Shown one piece after another: positions 26,018 through 33,507 of a stretch of DNA of 64,000 bases. Source of the stretch: BACL27 sp964203235. GTDB lineage: Bacteria; Actinomycetota; Acidimicrobiia; Acidimicrobiales; Ilumatobacteraceae. The first letter of the stretch is position 1; every line of letters begins with the position of its first letter. Position numbers and translations under genes: made by a program. Below the pieces are notes generated by a model. The model was not told the origin of the DNA, did not search any database, and saw only the letters and a list, made by a program, of their open reading frames with translations. The stretch is from NCBI GenBank assembly GCA_964203235.1, contig CAXNLE010000001.1, positions 868,001-932,000 of the forward strand, in the 5' to 3' direction.

Positions 26018-26119
26018 TCAGCTCTTCTTCTTTTCTTGTTTCTTCAAACGCTTCTCTTTGAGTGAGAGTTTTGCTGCTTTTTTATTATTTGGATTACTCT
26101 TTTGTTCTTTATTAGCCAT
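26018..26119 (-). CDS. Lysine-rich 33-residue miniprotein
   Basis: A very short frame starting at ATG 26119 encodes 33 residues with about 14 Lys or Arg, beginning MANKEQKSN and ending KKQEKKKS. GGGAGAAA lies ahead of the ATG as a Shine-Dalgarno site. Similar tiny Lys-rich proteins starting MANKEQK are common in actinobacteria; I know no function. The composition suggests nucleic-acid binding. The alternative is a fortuitous frame, but codon use and the ribosome-binding site favour a gene. Confidence 0.6.
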   Translation of the reverse strand: MANKEQKSNPNNKKAAKLSLKEKRLKKQEKKKS

Positions 26120-26199
26120 GACTGTTTCTCCCTATTTTTGTAATCAATTAGTTTAATAAATAACTCACTAACCATCTAGAGATTAGTCGCTAACACGAC

Positions 26200-27375
26200 T
26201 CACGCACGGTCAGTCTGCTGGCGGCTCGAAAGCGCCTCAAGAGTTGCGCTGAGGTCAGATGCAGATTTATCACTCTCAAGAGCTTGCCAAACGAAATCGG
26301 ATTGTGACTGCGGCGCCAAACCCTTAAGCGGTGGGTCACGATCAAGATTTGTCGGAAATGCATATCCCTCGGCGCACGCTGCAATGCTATTTTGCAATGA
26401 CTGCCGCGACCATCCGTCGGCTTTTCGTTTCTGTAAAGCCGGATAGATCGCATTTGACATCTGCTGTCGATCTACAGTTTCAAGAGTACGACCAAATGCA
26501 GAACCGATTTGCATCAAATTCGCCATCCGCTTTATATCTTTAGTTTGATTTGTTCCGGCGGCATGAAACACAGCGGGGTTAAAAAATGCTCCATCACCCT
26601 TTTGCAGAGGCAACTGCGCATAATTTTCTGCGAAATACTCCCTTATCACCGGATTACGCCAGGCAACATATCCAGAAACCATTTTTTGCGAATGCGGCAG
26701 ATACATAGTTGGCCCTGTCTCACGGGGCATATTCGTGTGAGCAACAGCTCCTTGCAAAGTCAACACAGGCGACAACAAATGCACGTGCGTCGGGTAATCA
26801 AAAGCCTGTTCGTCAGTTAAAAACCCCAAGTGATAATCACGGTGCGGCTGCTGAGCATCTCCACCAGGATTGACTACATTCACCTGGGTCGTAATTTGAT
26901 ACGCAGGTCCGAGCCATGCCGTAGCAATCAGAGAAATAAAGTCGTTGGCGTAGTAATCGACGAACGCCTCTGGATCACGCAACGCTAATTTTTCTTGCAC
27001 ATTCCATACACGATCGTTTGACCCTGGTTTGGCGTAATGATCGCCCTTCGCTTCACCTCGCGCATGCTGTTCTTCGATGATCTGCCAATACACATTCGAA
27101 ACACGATCAACAATTGCAGTATCTGGGTACATGCCCTTGAAAGCGACAAGGCCAGGACCAGAAAGTAATGCGCGACCTAGTTCGGCCATCACCGCTCGTC
27201 GTCCGTCTTGACTTGCAATCTGTGGCACCAATTTTTCACAGTCGTAGACGAGAGTATTTTGCTCAACCGACGAAGCAAATTTGTAATCACTCAAAAGTGT
27301 TTTTGACTCAGCAAGAACCTTCAGTTCAGTGAGCTGATCACCCTTATTACTCACCCATCCACATTCATCAAACAT
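26200..27375 (-). CDS. Phytanoyl-CoA dioxygenase (PhyH) family oxygenase
   Basis: This is an Fe(II)/2-oxoglutarate-dependent oxygenase-like protein of about 391 residues. The facial triad can be seen as the H-x-D of QPHRDYH (near residue 180) and the distal His in FNPAVFHAAGTNQT near 265; an Arg follows in DIKRMANLMQ. It would hydroxylate a small substrate using O2 and 2-oxoglutarate. The open frame begins at TTG 27402, but ATG 27375, 10 nt after the upstream SDR stop, is the better start. The pair SDR-PhyH is transcribed together, so hydroxylation plus oxidation of one compound is likely. The substrate is unknown. Confidence 0.82.
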   Translation of the reverse strand: MFDECGWVSNKGDQLTELKVLAESKTLLSDYKFASSVEQNTLVYDCEKLVPQIASQDGRRAVMAELGRALLSGPGLVAFKGMYPDTAIVDRVSNVYWQIIEEQHARGEAKGDHYAKPGSNDRVWNVQEKLALRDPEAFVDYYANDFISLIATAWLGPAYQITTQVNVVNPGGDAQQPHRDYHLGFLTDEQAFDYPTHVHLLSPVLTLQGAVAHTNMPRETGPTMYLPHSQKMVSGYVAWRNPVIREYFAENYAQLPLQKGDGAFFNPAVFHAAGTNQTKDIKRMANLMQIGSAFGRTLETVDRQQMSNAIYPALQKRKADGWSRQSLQNSIAACAEGYAFPTNLDRDPPLKGLAPQSQSDFVWQALESDKSASDLSATLEALSSRQQTDRA

Positions 27376-27385
27376 ATATCTCAGA

Positions 27386-28159
27386 TTAGTCGCGTTGCTC
27401 AAGCCTCAGCGATTGCCACGAACCGTCTGCTGTCCAACCTCCATCGACTGGCAACGCAACTCCATTGACAAACCCTGATTTAGAACTATCGCAAAGCCAG
27501 ACAATCGCCTGTGCAATATCGTCTGGGCGAGCAAATCTTGCCATCGGCACATGATCAGTGATATCGAGATCTGTGTACGAACCACCAGCCTGATCCTTAT
27601 GATCCATTTCAGTCTTTACCCAACCAGGACACACGGCATTGACGCGTACTCCGCGAGCTCCCCACTCAACAGCGAGAGTGCGAGTCAAGCCGATTAGCCC
27701 GTGTTTACTTGCGTTATAAGCGGATCGATCGGCGATACCTTGCAGACCCGCAACAGATGAGATATTTACAATACTGCCCGAACCCGCACTAAGCATGAGG
27801 TCACCAAACGCCTTACACAACAAAAATGGCGCCACCAAATTTACGTCTAAAACTTTTCGATAAGTCGCGACTGATGTTTCTAAAGCCGACTCAATATTCG
27901 AAATACCTGCATTATTAACTAGCGCGTCGATTCGCCCAAACTTATTGAAACTCTCGGCCGCAGTCATTGAGACAAAGTTTTCATCAGTGACATCACCCGT
28001 GAACGCAATTGCATTCTTGTAGTCGGTCAACTCAATTTGTTGTAGATCAATTAATACCAACGACCAACCAAGTGCATCAAAAGCTTCAGCCGTCGTTCTG
28101 CCGATACCTTGCGAAGCACCAGTGATAACCCCCACCTGAGCCAACACTGGATAACTCAA
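27386..28159 (-). CDS. Short-chain dehydrogenase/reductase
   Basis: A 257-residue SDR. TGASQGIGRT is at residues 13-22, an Asp after beta2 (LVLIDLQQ) suggests NAD(H), NNAG occurs near 87-90, the catalytic Ser in IVNISSVAG near 137, and Y-x-x-x-K in YNASKHG near 150-154. The C-terminus has the FVNGVALPVDGGW segment of classical SDRs. The start is unclear: TTG 28159 opens the frame, but GTG 28147 also precedes the first strand. The PhyH gene follows with a 10-nt spacer, implying joint action. Confidence 0.88.
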   Translation of the reverse strand: MSYPVLAQVGVITGASQGIGRTTAEAFDALGWSLVLIDLQQIELTDYKNAIAFTGDVTDENFVSMTAAESFNKFGRIDALVNNAGISNIESALETSVATYRKVLDVNLVAPFLLCKAFGDLMLSAGSGSIVNISSVAGLQGIADRSAYNASKHGLIGLTRTLAVEWGARGVRVNAVCPGWVKTEMDHKDQAGGSYTDLDITDHVPMARFARPDDIAQAIVWLCDSSKSGFVNGVALPVDGGWTADGSWQSLRLEQRD

Positions 28160-28174
28160 GATTCGAATTTGAAA

Positions 28175-29209
28175 CTATGAGGCAGCAATTAGGCGAGTAC
28201 TCGAGCGCGCAATCGCCGCATGAGTCAAAACAGCGGCAACACCTGATGCAGATTTGATCGTGCCATCATTCAAAACAAGGGCATTCGCAGCCACCCCTAA
28301 ACCGGTGCTGTCAATATCGCCAGAAAGAACTGTGTAACTAAAAATGAGACTTGTTCCACCTGTGCCTTCAAGGTAAGTAAGTTTATTGATTCCATCTGAA
28401 AGAACAGATAAATACGGCGAGCCTGTGATCACAACTGCAACGTCAAAAATGATTCTCACTTGAACATTCTGACCAATTACCCATTTGCCACCAGGTTCTT
28501 TGAAAGCTATTGACGTGATCTTCGGCGCCGCACTTGATGCGACAGTGGTGGTGGTAGTAGAAGTAGTCGTAGTTGTAGCAACAGTTGTAGCGGTGGTAGC
28601 AACCGTGGTGACAGTCGTAGCAACGGTGGTCACAGTTGTAGTAACTGCTGGCGCGGTCGGACCTAATTTTCGGGTAGGTGATTTCGCAATTCCAGGGTGC
28701 GTCAGTGTTGCTGCAGTTCCATTAAGCGATTTGATCGATCCGTCATTCAAAATAAGCGAATTGGCTTTGAGACCAAAACCAACATTGTCGATATCGCCAG
28801 CAACTGTCATATACGAAAACAGCAAACTTTGCGAACCTGAGCCACCTACGTAAGACATTTTGCCAATTGTGTCAGAATCCAAATAAATCTGAGGCACGCC
28901 AGTTACCAAAACTCCAGTATCAAACGTGATCACGACATGGATAATCTGACCAACTAAATAATAAGTCAGTGTCGAACTCGGTGCAATTGCTACCGACGTA
29001 ATCACAGGTGCAGTAAATGCCGAGTTATCTAGTGCGACCCAAACTTTAGTGGTGCCAACTTTGGCACAAATCAATCTTGCAGAACCAACAACTACGATTT
29101 TGCCGGTTGACCTACACTTGGAACCTGCGCTTGCTGCTGCCAAAGCCTGAGTTTGCATGCCTCCCAGTAGACACAACGCGATGAATAAACCAAAAAGTTT
29201 TTTGACCAT
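28175..29209 (-). CDS. Secreted protein with Cys-Lys head, two Ig-like repeats and Thr/Val linker
   Basis: From ATG 29209 (344 residues), a signal peptide (about 1-25) is followed by a small domain with the pattern C-x4-G-K-I-V-V...L-I-C-A-K...W. Two copies of a roughly 100-residue beta-rich repeat follow (about 72-178 and 230-340). Each copy carries G-D-I-D and A-N-x-L-x-L-N-D-G-x-I-K-S motifs. Between them lies a Thr/Val/Ala-rich linker of about 40 residues. The function is unknown; such beta repeats occur in surface proteins. It is the first of three adjacent paralogues sharing the head domain (next starts at 29949 and 30688). The Thr-rich linker may be O-glycosylated, an inference. Confidence 0.75.
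   Translation of the reverse strand: MVKKLFGLFIALCLLGGMQTQALAAASAGSKCRSTGKIVVVGSARLICAKVGTTKVWVALDNSAFTAPVITSVAIAPSSTLTYYLVGQIIHVVITFDTGVLVTGVPQIYLDSDTIGKMSYVGGSGSQSLLFSYMTVAGDIDNVGFGLKANSLILNDGSIKSLNGTAATLTHPGIAKSPTRKLGPTAPAVTTTVTTVATTVTTVATTATTVATTTTTSTTTTTVASSAAPKITSIAFKEPGGKWVIGQNVQVRIIFDVAVVITGSPYLSVLSDGINKLTYLEGTGGTSLIFSYTVLSGDIDSTGLGVAANALVLNDGTIKSASGVAAVLTHAAIARSSTRLIAAS
28541..28651 (-). repeat. Thr/Val-coding triplet-repeat tract
   Basis: Degenerate repetition of GTT/ACA/ACG/ACT triplets on the coding strand encodes V-x-T-T linker units. Units vary at third positions, so it is an imperfect repeat, not a clean microsatellite. Confidence 0.6.
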
Positions 29210-29221
29210 TACCAAATCTTA
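29210..29221 (-). promoter_or_regulatory. Leaderless -10 box of the first linker protein
   Basis: TAAGAT (29221-29216) lies six bases before ATG 29209, which is why I prefer this ATG to the TTG at 29215. Confidence 0.4.
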
Positions 29222-29250
29222 GTCAAAAGAGCCACGTCGGTGGCCCAAAT

Positions 29251-29949
29251 CTAAGATCGTTTAACTGTCGTTGATTGGGGTGATCCCAAGAGCGTTGTTT
29301 GAGCATTACCGGCAGTATCGGTTATCGAAAAATTACCCGAAGCCGTTAATGTCGCGATGTGATCGTCTTTGTCTCGTTCAGCGGTTGACCAAGCGGTGAT
29401 TGTGCAAACCGTGGTCGACGTCTGAACTATCGAACCAATAATCGATATCTTGTCCCATGTGAAATCTTCGTCGTAATTCTTCGAAAGCGTTGAACATGTA
29501 ATCGGCTCATCACCAGTAACTGTGAACGTCAAGGTGCTACTGGACGAACTTCCGACACCACGCAGAAGCGTGACAATTGGCGCACGTTTATCGGCAGCCA
29601 CTGTTGTAGTTGTGGTGGTGGTTGTAGTTGTACTGGTGGTTGTAGTTGTACTGGTGGTTGGAGTAGTAGTAGTAGTAGCAACTGCCGTTGTTGTCGTAGC
29701 GACCGGAAACATCGTAGTGGTTGTTGTTGCTACAACAGTTGCTGTATTCGTAATCGCCACCGAAACAATTGTCCAGATGTACCTCTTGCCCGATTTGGCG
29801 CAGACAAACTTCGTGTTAGCAACAACGACAACTTTGCCTGCTTTTTCACACTTTGCCCCAGATCGGGCCTGTGCGGATACCGTCAGAGGATGCGTACCAA
29901 ATACGCCCAATACACCGAGCAATAAGCATGATGCGACGAATTTCCTCAT
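29251..29949 (-). CDS. Secreted protein with Cys-Lys head and Thr/Val linker
   Basis: The 232-residue protein has a signal peptide (about residues 1-27, AQA-type cleavage), then the same Cys/Lys head as its neighbours (A-K-C-E-K-A-G-K-V-V ... F-V-C-A-K ... W), a Thr-dominated linker (about 70-118), and a C-terminal beta-rich domain. The last domain contains two Cys residues (C-S-T-L near 158 and C-T-I-T near 190) and the phrase FSITDTAGNAQTT, suggesting an Ig-like surface module. The function is unknown. It is divergent in its tail but clearly paralogous in its head to the genes on both sides. Confidence 0.75.
   Translation of the reverse strand: MRKFVASCLLLGVLGVFGTHPLTVSAQARSGAKCEKAGKVVVVANTKFVCAKSGKRYIWTIVSVAITNTATVVATTTTTMFPVATTTTAVATTTTTPTTSTTTTTSTTTTTTTTTTVAADKRAPIVTLLRGVGSSSSSTLTFTVTGDEPITCSTLSKNYDEDFTWDKISIIGSIVQTSTTVCTITAWSTAERDKDDHIATLTASGNFSITDTAGNAQTTLLGSPQSTTVKRS
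29600..29760 (-). repeat. Thr-rich triplet-repeat tract
   Basis: Imperfect ACT/ACC/ACA repetition encodes a poly-Thr linker; a 21-bp phrase is present twice near 29625-29670. Slippage at this tract could change linker length by whole codons. Confidence 0.6.
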
Positions 29950-29961
29950 TATTTCAATTTA
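29950..29961 (-). promoter_or_regulatory. Leaderless -10 box of the second linker protein
   Basis: TAAATT (29961-29956) lies six bases before ATG 29949. Confidence 0.4.
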
Positions 29962-29995
29962 CCAGTTAGCCCGAAGTATGGCTCAATGAATCTCA

Positions 29996-30688
29996 CTACG
30001 GTGCAACTAGACGGGTTCCCGATCGTGAAATCCTTGCATGGGTTAGGTCAGCACTGACCCCTGTGAGCGATTTAATTGTCCCTCCATTTAATACGATCGA
30101 ATTTGCAATCAATCCGACACCAGACTCAACATCTCCCACCGCAACGGTATAAGAAAACATCAAGTTTGTTGTGCCATTGCCGTCTAAAAATGGAGTTTTG
30201 CCGATTGTGGTGGCTTCAAGCATCACATACGGGGATCCAGAGACAATAACCGGAATAGAAAAAGTAAACGCAACTCGCACGAATTGACCGATGTTGTACG
30301 TGCCATCTGAATCGGGTTGACGAAAAGCCACTGACACAATCTTTGGAATCGCAGTCGAAACCGTCGTCGTTGTAGTAGTCGTTGTTGTAGTCGTCGTTGT
30401 GGTTGCGGCAACAGTTGTCGTAGTCGTTGCAGCAACTGTCGTAGCTGTTATCGGAATCGTAATAGATGAAGTAGCGACTATGACCGGTGACGCAACTGCA
30501 GATTTTGAAATCAAAATCCACTTCAACTTTCGATTCACCTTGCCACAAACAAGTTTGATGTCAGAGATGTTAAGAACTTTTCCCGCTTTGGAGCAACGTG
30601 CATTTTCTCTACCAATCGCCCCAACTTCTGATGATGATCCGATAAATAGACAAGCAAGTGCCAGGCTAGAAATAACCCTCTTCCCCAT
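29996..30688 (-). CDS. Secreted protein with Cys-Lys head, Thr linker and one Ig-like repeat
   Basis: The 230-residue protein has a signal peptide of about 24 residues, the Cys/Lys head domain (A-R-C-S-K-A-G-K-V ... L-V-C-G-K ... W-I-L), a Thr/Val linker (about 70-115), and one beta-rich repeat of the kind duplicated in the protein starting at 29209 (GDVESGVGLIANSIVLNGG, then TIKSLTGVSADLTHARI). The function is unknown; the family appears to be a set of exported surface proteins. Compared with the 29209 protein it lacks one repeat, so repeat number varies among the paralogues. Confidence 0.75.
   Translation of the reverse strand: MGKRVISSLALACLFIGSSSEVGAIGRENARCSKAGKVLNISDIKLVCGKVNRKLKWILISKSAVASPVIVATSSITIPITATTVAATTTTTVAATTTTTTTTTTTTTTVSTAIPKIVSVAFRQPDSDGTYNIGQFVRVAFTFSIPVIVSGSPYVMLEATTIGKTPFLDGNGTTNLMFSYTVAVGDVESGVGLIANSIVLNGGTIKSLTGVSADLTHARISRSGTRLVAP
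30359..30470 (-). repeat. Thr/Val-coding triplet-repeat tract
   Basis: Imperfect ACG/ACT/ACA triplets on the coding strand encode a run with up to thirteen consecutive Thr, flanked by V-A-A units. Confidence 0.6.
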
Positions 30689-30700
30689 GAATGCACCTTA
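30689..30700 (-). promoter_or_regulatory. Leaderless -10 box of the third linker protein
   Basis: TAAGGT (30700-30695) lies six bases before ATG 30688. Confidence 0.4.
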
Positions 30701-30793
30701 TCTATCAGGATTCGCGAATCACCATGCTCCAGATTTAGCCTTGCCGGGGTTGAACCTGAGGTTATCTCAGAAGCGGTACTAGCAAAAACGATG

Positions 30794-31387
30794 TCAGTTA
30801 ACACCCTTATTTAACGATCGGCAGTTCACGATTTCAGAACCAGCGGTGACCGTTGTGAACATACACAAAAATTTGACTATTTTATTTGTGGCAACATCAC
30901 CTGTTGAATCCAAGATAGCCGCCACATTGCCCGCCAAAGTTGCCGTTTTTGCTCCACGATTCCAAATGACGAATTCGAAAGATGATCCCAAAACTTCACC
31001 GCTATAAGCCAATGCAATATTGGCTCCAGTATCCATCGTCAAAGTTCTTGCCGTACCCATCGTGATAATACTAAAGAGAGTGTTATTGACCAACTGTGCC
31101 GCTGTCAGAGTTACAGATGCATCCGCCAATGAAGCAACCGCATAATTGCCAACTGAACCAGTCGCACCACTATTTCCTGTTAGGCCGTCAGTGCCCAAAC
31201 TTTCTTGTCTCAAGACAACCAAATATTCAGTTTTTTTGCAGACTGTCGCAACCCTCATAACACCTGTTCGCTTATTGGCACAAGTAGAAATATCTGCAGC
31301 ACTGACCGCAACAGCGTCAAAGAAAAAAGAAGAAGAAACAGTCAGAGCCACGATCAGAAGGGTTCGGTTTCTAAAAGAAATTTTCAT
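30794..31387 (-). CDS. Secreted protein with short collagen-like segment (copy A)
   Basis: From ATG 31387 the product has 197 residues: signal peptide (about 1-31, ending VSAAD), a head with C-A-N-K-R-T-G-V-M-R ... C-K-K-T-E-Y, a short Gly-x-x run (G-T-D-G-L-T-G-N-S-G-A-T-G), and a beta-rich domain with LTAAQLVNNTLF, TMDTGANIA and EFVIWNRGAKTATL. Two Cys near the end (F-L-C-M-F and V-N-C-R-S) may pair. The frame opens earlier at TTG 31411, just after a perfect TATAAT (31418-31423, minus), but the signal peptide argues for the ATG. It is a close paralogue of the next gene. The function is unknown. Confidence 0.75.
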   Translation of the reverse strand: MKISFRNRTLLIVALTVSSSFFFDAVAVSAADISTCANKRTGVMRVATVCKKTEYLVVLRQESLGTDGLTGNSGATGSVGNYAVASLADASVTLTAAQLVNNTLFSIITMGTARTLTMDTGANIALAYSGEVLGSSFEFVIWNRGAKTATLAGNVAAILDSTGDVATNKIVKFLCMFTTVTAGSEIVNCRSLNKGVN

Positions 31388-31443
31388 AGTGACAAATTCA
31401 CTCTCTTTATGCAAAAAATTATAAGGTAAGTATTACGAATTGA

Positions 31444-32025
31444 TCAGACATTAAATGATTGACAGGCAACAACTTCGGCGCCAGAAGTGATTGTTGTGAA
31501 CATGCATAAAAACTTGACTATTTTCCCCGCGGCAACTTCACCCGTGCCAGTCAACGTGGTGGTTGCACTGGCGGTCAAAGTGGCAGTCGCAGCTCCTCTG
31601 TTCCAAATAGCGAATTCAAAAGATGACCCTAAGACTTCACCGCTATAGGCCGAGGCAATATTTGGGCCTGTATCCATTGTTAAGGCTCTTGCCGTACCCA
31701 TCGTGATGATATTAAAAAGTGTGTTGTTAACTAATTGTGCTGCAGTCAATGTTGCGGCATTGTCTGTCAAAGCAACAATCGCATACCTACCCACTGTGCC
31801 CGTCACGCCTGTCGCGCCCTTAGCGCCTACACCGTCTTGGTTCCATACGAGTGAATATTCATTCGCCTTACAAACTTTAGAAACCCTCAAAATACCAGTT
31901 CGTCTATTAGCACACCCAGAAATATCAGCAGCCGACGCGCTCGTTGCGTATGACAAAGTCAACCCGAGAACTAAAGCCGCACTTAACCACACCACAGATT
32001 TCGAATCTGACCTATTTGAAAACAT
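31444..32025 (-). CDS. Secreted protein with short collagen-like segment (copy B)
   Basis: The 193-residue paralogue of the preceding protein has the same order: signal peptide ending SASAAD, head C-A-N-R-R-T-G-I-L-R-V ... C-K-A-N-E-Y, Gly-x-x run (G-A-K-G-A-T-G-V-T-G-T-V-G), then a beta-rich domain with LTAAQLVNNTLFNIITMG and EFAIWNRGAATATL. By eye about two thirds of residues are identical to copy A, so duplication is old. An AGAGG ribosome-binding site precedes ATG 32025. The genes are tandem with 56 bp between them. Function unknown. Confidence 0.75.
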   Translation of the reverse strand: MFSNRSDSKSVVWLSAALVLGLTLSYATSASAADISGCANRRTGILRVSKVCKANEYSLVWNQDGVGAKGATGVTGTVGRYAIVALTDNAATLTAAQLVNNTLFNIITMGTARALTMDTGPNIASAYSGEVLGSSFEFAIWNRGAATATLTASATTTLTGTGEVAAGKIVKFLCMFTTITSGAEVVACQSFNV

Positions 32026-32141
32026 TCAACCTCTATCGCACGTAAGACCACTAGAAACCAAACACGATTAAAGAATAGAGCAGATCCTGTTGAATTTCGG
32101 GGATTTACTGCCAACGCTTGAAATGCCTTGCCGCCACGACG

Positions 32142-32783
32142 CTAAGAATAAATTGATCCGTCTGGCATGATTGCCCCCTGCAAAAAGGCACCGGTGAGGT
32201 TGGCCCGTTTAAGTAGTGCACCACTGAGATTTGCGTTCTGTAAATTTGCATAACTTAAATTCGATCTCGTCAGATCGGCATCACGAAGGTTTGCACCAGA
32301 TAGGTCAACACTGGACAAATTCGTATCAAGCAGGTCTGCTCCTGCGAGATTTGCGGTATTTAACCGAGCAAAAGATAAATCACTATCTGAAAGATTTGCA
32401 TAACTAAGGTCTGCTCCTGAAAGGTCTGCGTCTGACAAATTGGCATTCAGTATATTCGCACCAGGAAATGACGCGCCGCGCGCATCAACTCTAAACAGAT
32501 CACAATCAATCAAGATCGTTTCGCGAAAATCAGAGTCTTTCAACACTGCATTACTGAGATCAGCACCAGTCAAGTTTGACCGCATCAAATCGGCACGACT
32601 CAAATTCGCTCTCACAATTTTGGCATTATTCAGCCGAGCGTTAGAGATGTCGGCATCTCGCAAATTAGCATTTGAAAAATCAGCCTCACGTAGATCAGAT
32701 CCCTTAAGGTTTGTGCCTGCCAAATTTGCCGAATTAAAATTTGCGCCGCGTAATTTTTGATTTGAGAGATTTAGATTTGTCAT
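32142..32783 (-). CDS. Pentapeptide-repeat protein
   Basis: Starting at ATG 32783, about 213 residues consist almost wholly of pentapeptide repeats of the A-(N/D)-L-x-x type (for instance ANLAG, ADFSN, ADLMR, ANLSG), some 38 units. This predicts a right-handed quadrilateral beta helix. One irregular stretch (DCDLFRVDARGASFPG) interrupts the series near the middle. Members are diverse, including DNA-gyrase mimics; no specific role can be assigned. The frame also opens at 32834, but that start would lie inside the divergent deacetylase gene. No signal peptide is seen, so it is likely cytoplasmic. Confidence 0.8.
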   Translation of the reverse strand: MTNLNLSNQKLRGANFNSANLAGTNLKGSDLREADFSNANLRDADISNARLNNAKIVRANLSRADLMRSNLTGADLSNAVLKDSDFRETILIDCDLFRVDARGASFPGANILNANLSDADLSGADLSYANLSDSDLSFARLNTANLAGADLLDTNLSSVDLSGANLRDADLTRSNLSYANLQNANLSGALLKRANLTGAFLQGAIMPDGSIYS

Positions 32784-32798
32784 AAAACCACTTAACGC

Positions 32799-32811
32799 TA
32801 GAGTACTTTCG
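32799..32811 (+). promoter_or_regulatory. Leaderless -10 box of the deacetylase gene
   Basis: TAGAGT (32799-32804) lies seven bases before ATG 32812. Confidence 0.35.
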
Positions 32812-33507
32812 ATGTCCGGTTTAGCCAAACTCATGAGATTGGCATTCTCAGGATTAGTTCTAGGCTCTGCAGGCAGTTCAAGGCCAAATTACTGCGTTGA
32901 TTCACAAAAGAGAAGAATCGAACACACCGTTTATTCTGTTAATGAAGTCAAAGTTTTAAGCAAAATTCGCACTAAAGACAAAGTTGTATTTATCACCATT
33001 GACGACGGGGTCACAGTATCCGATGAATTGGCAAAGTTCATCGACGAGAATCTAATACCGATAACTACCTTTGCACTGGCTGGTGAACTTTGGCAAAATC
33101 GCGATTGGTTTACGCAACGCGCAAACATGACATTCGAAAATCACACCAATACACACGCCAACATGACATTGATCAAACAAGAACAACAAATTTTTGAAAT
33201 TTGTCGGGCGTCGCAAGTGATAAAGAATGTCACTGGAGAGCGACCAGTCTTCTTTCGCCCGCCAGGAGGTAGTTGGAATGAAGAAGTTCGCGATTCTGTG
33301 GGTCGTAGTGGCATCAAGTATTTACTGATGTGGAATGTCCAGATCTACAGAGGGTCAATTTCAATGTCGGGTAGAAAATCACTCACCCAAGGCGACATTG
33401 TTTTATTGCATTACACGCCAAGTCTTGAAAGCGATCTGAAGATTTTGCTGGAAAAAATGAAACAGGCTGGCTTAAGACCGGCACTGCTTCGAGATTATCT
33501 AAAATGA
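32812..33507 (+). CDS. Polysaccharide deacetylase (NodB-like)
   Basis: A carbohydrate-esterase-4 domain protein of 231 residues (or 224 from ATG 32833). The CE4 motifs are VVFITIDDG (catalytic Asp pair), the His pair in ENHTNTHANM, and FFRPPGGSWN; the final motif is replaced by GDIVLLHYTPS, where the last catalytic His is expected. It would remove acetyl groups from an exported polysaccharide or peptidoglycan. A short N-terminal hydrophobic stretch may be a signal sequence. Its 3' half also exists as a damaged copy at 35767. It lies head to tail with a membrane protein on the opposite strand and was the left part of the duplicated unit. Confidence 0.88.
   Translation: MSGLAKLMRLAFSGLVLGSAGSSRPNYCVDSQKRRIEHTVYSVNEVKVLSKIRTKDKVVFITIDDGVTVSDELAKFIDENLIPITTFALAGELWQNRDWFTQRANMTFENHTNTHANMTLIKQEQQIFEICRASQVIKNVTGERPVFFRPPGGSWNEEVRDSVGRSGIKYLLMWNVQIYRGSISMSGRKSLTQGDIVLLHYTPSLESDLKILLEKMKQAGLRPALLRDYLK

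Noticed and set aside
28485..28853. Val-rich open frame on the plus strand
   Set aside because: It is the antisense of the Thr/Val linker of the secreted protein; composition comes from the triplet repeats only. The same holds for 29522-29989 and 30399-30782.
28541..30470. CRISPR-like or tandem repeat array
   Set aside because: Units are degenerate triplets coding Thr/Val, with no spacer and no Cas genes nearby.
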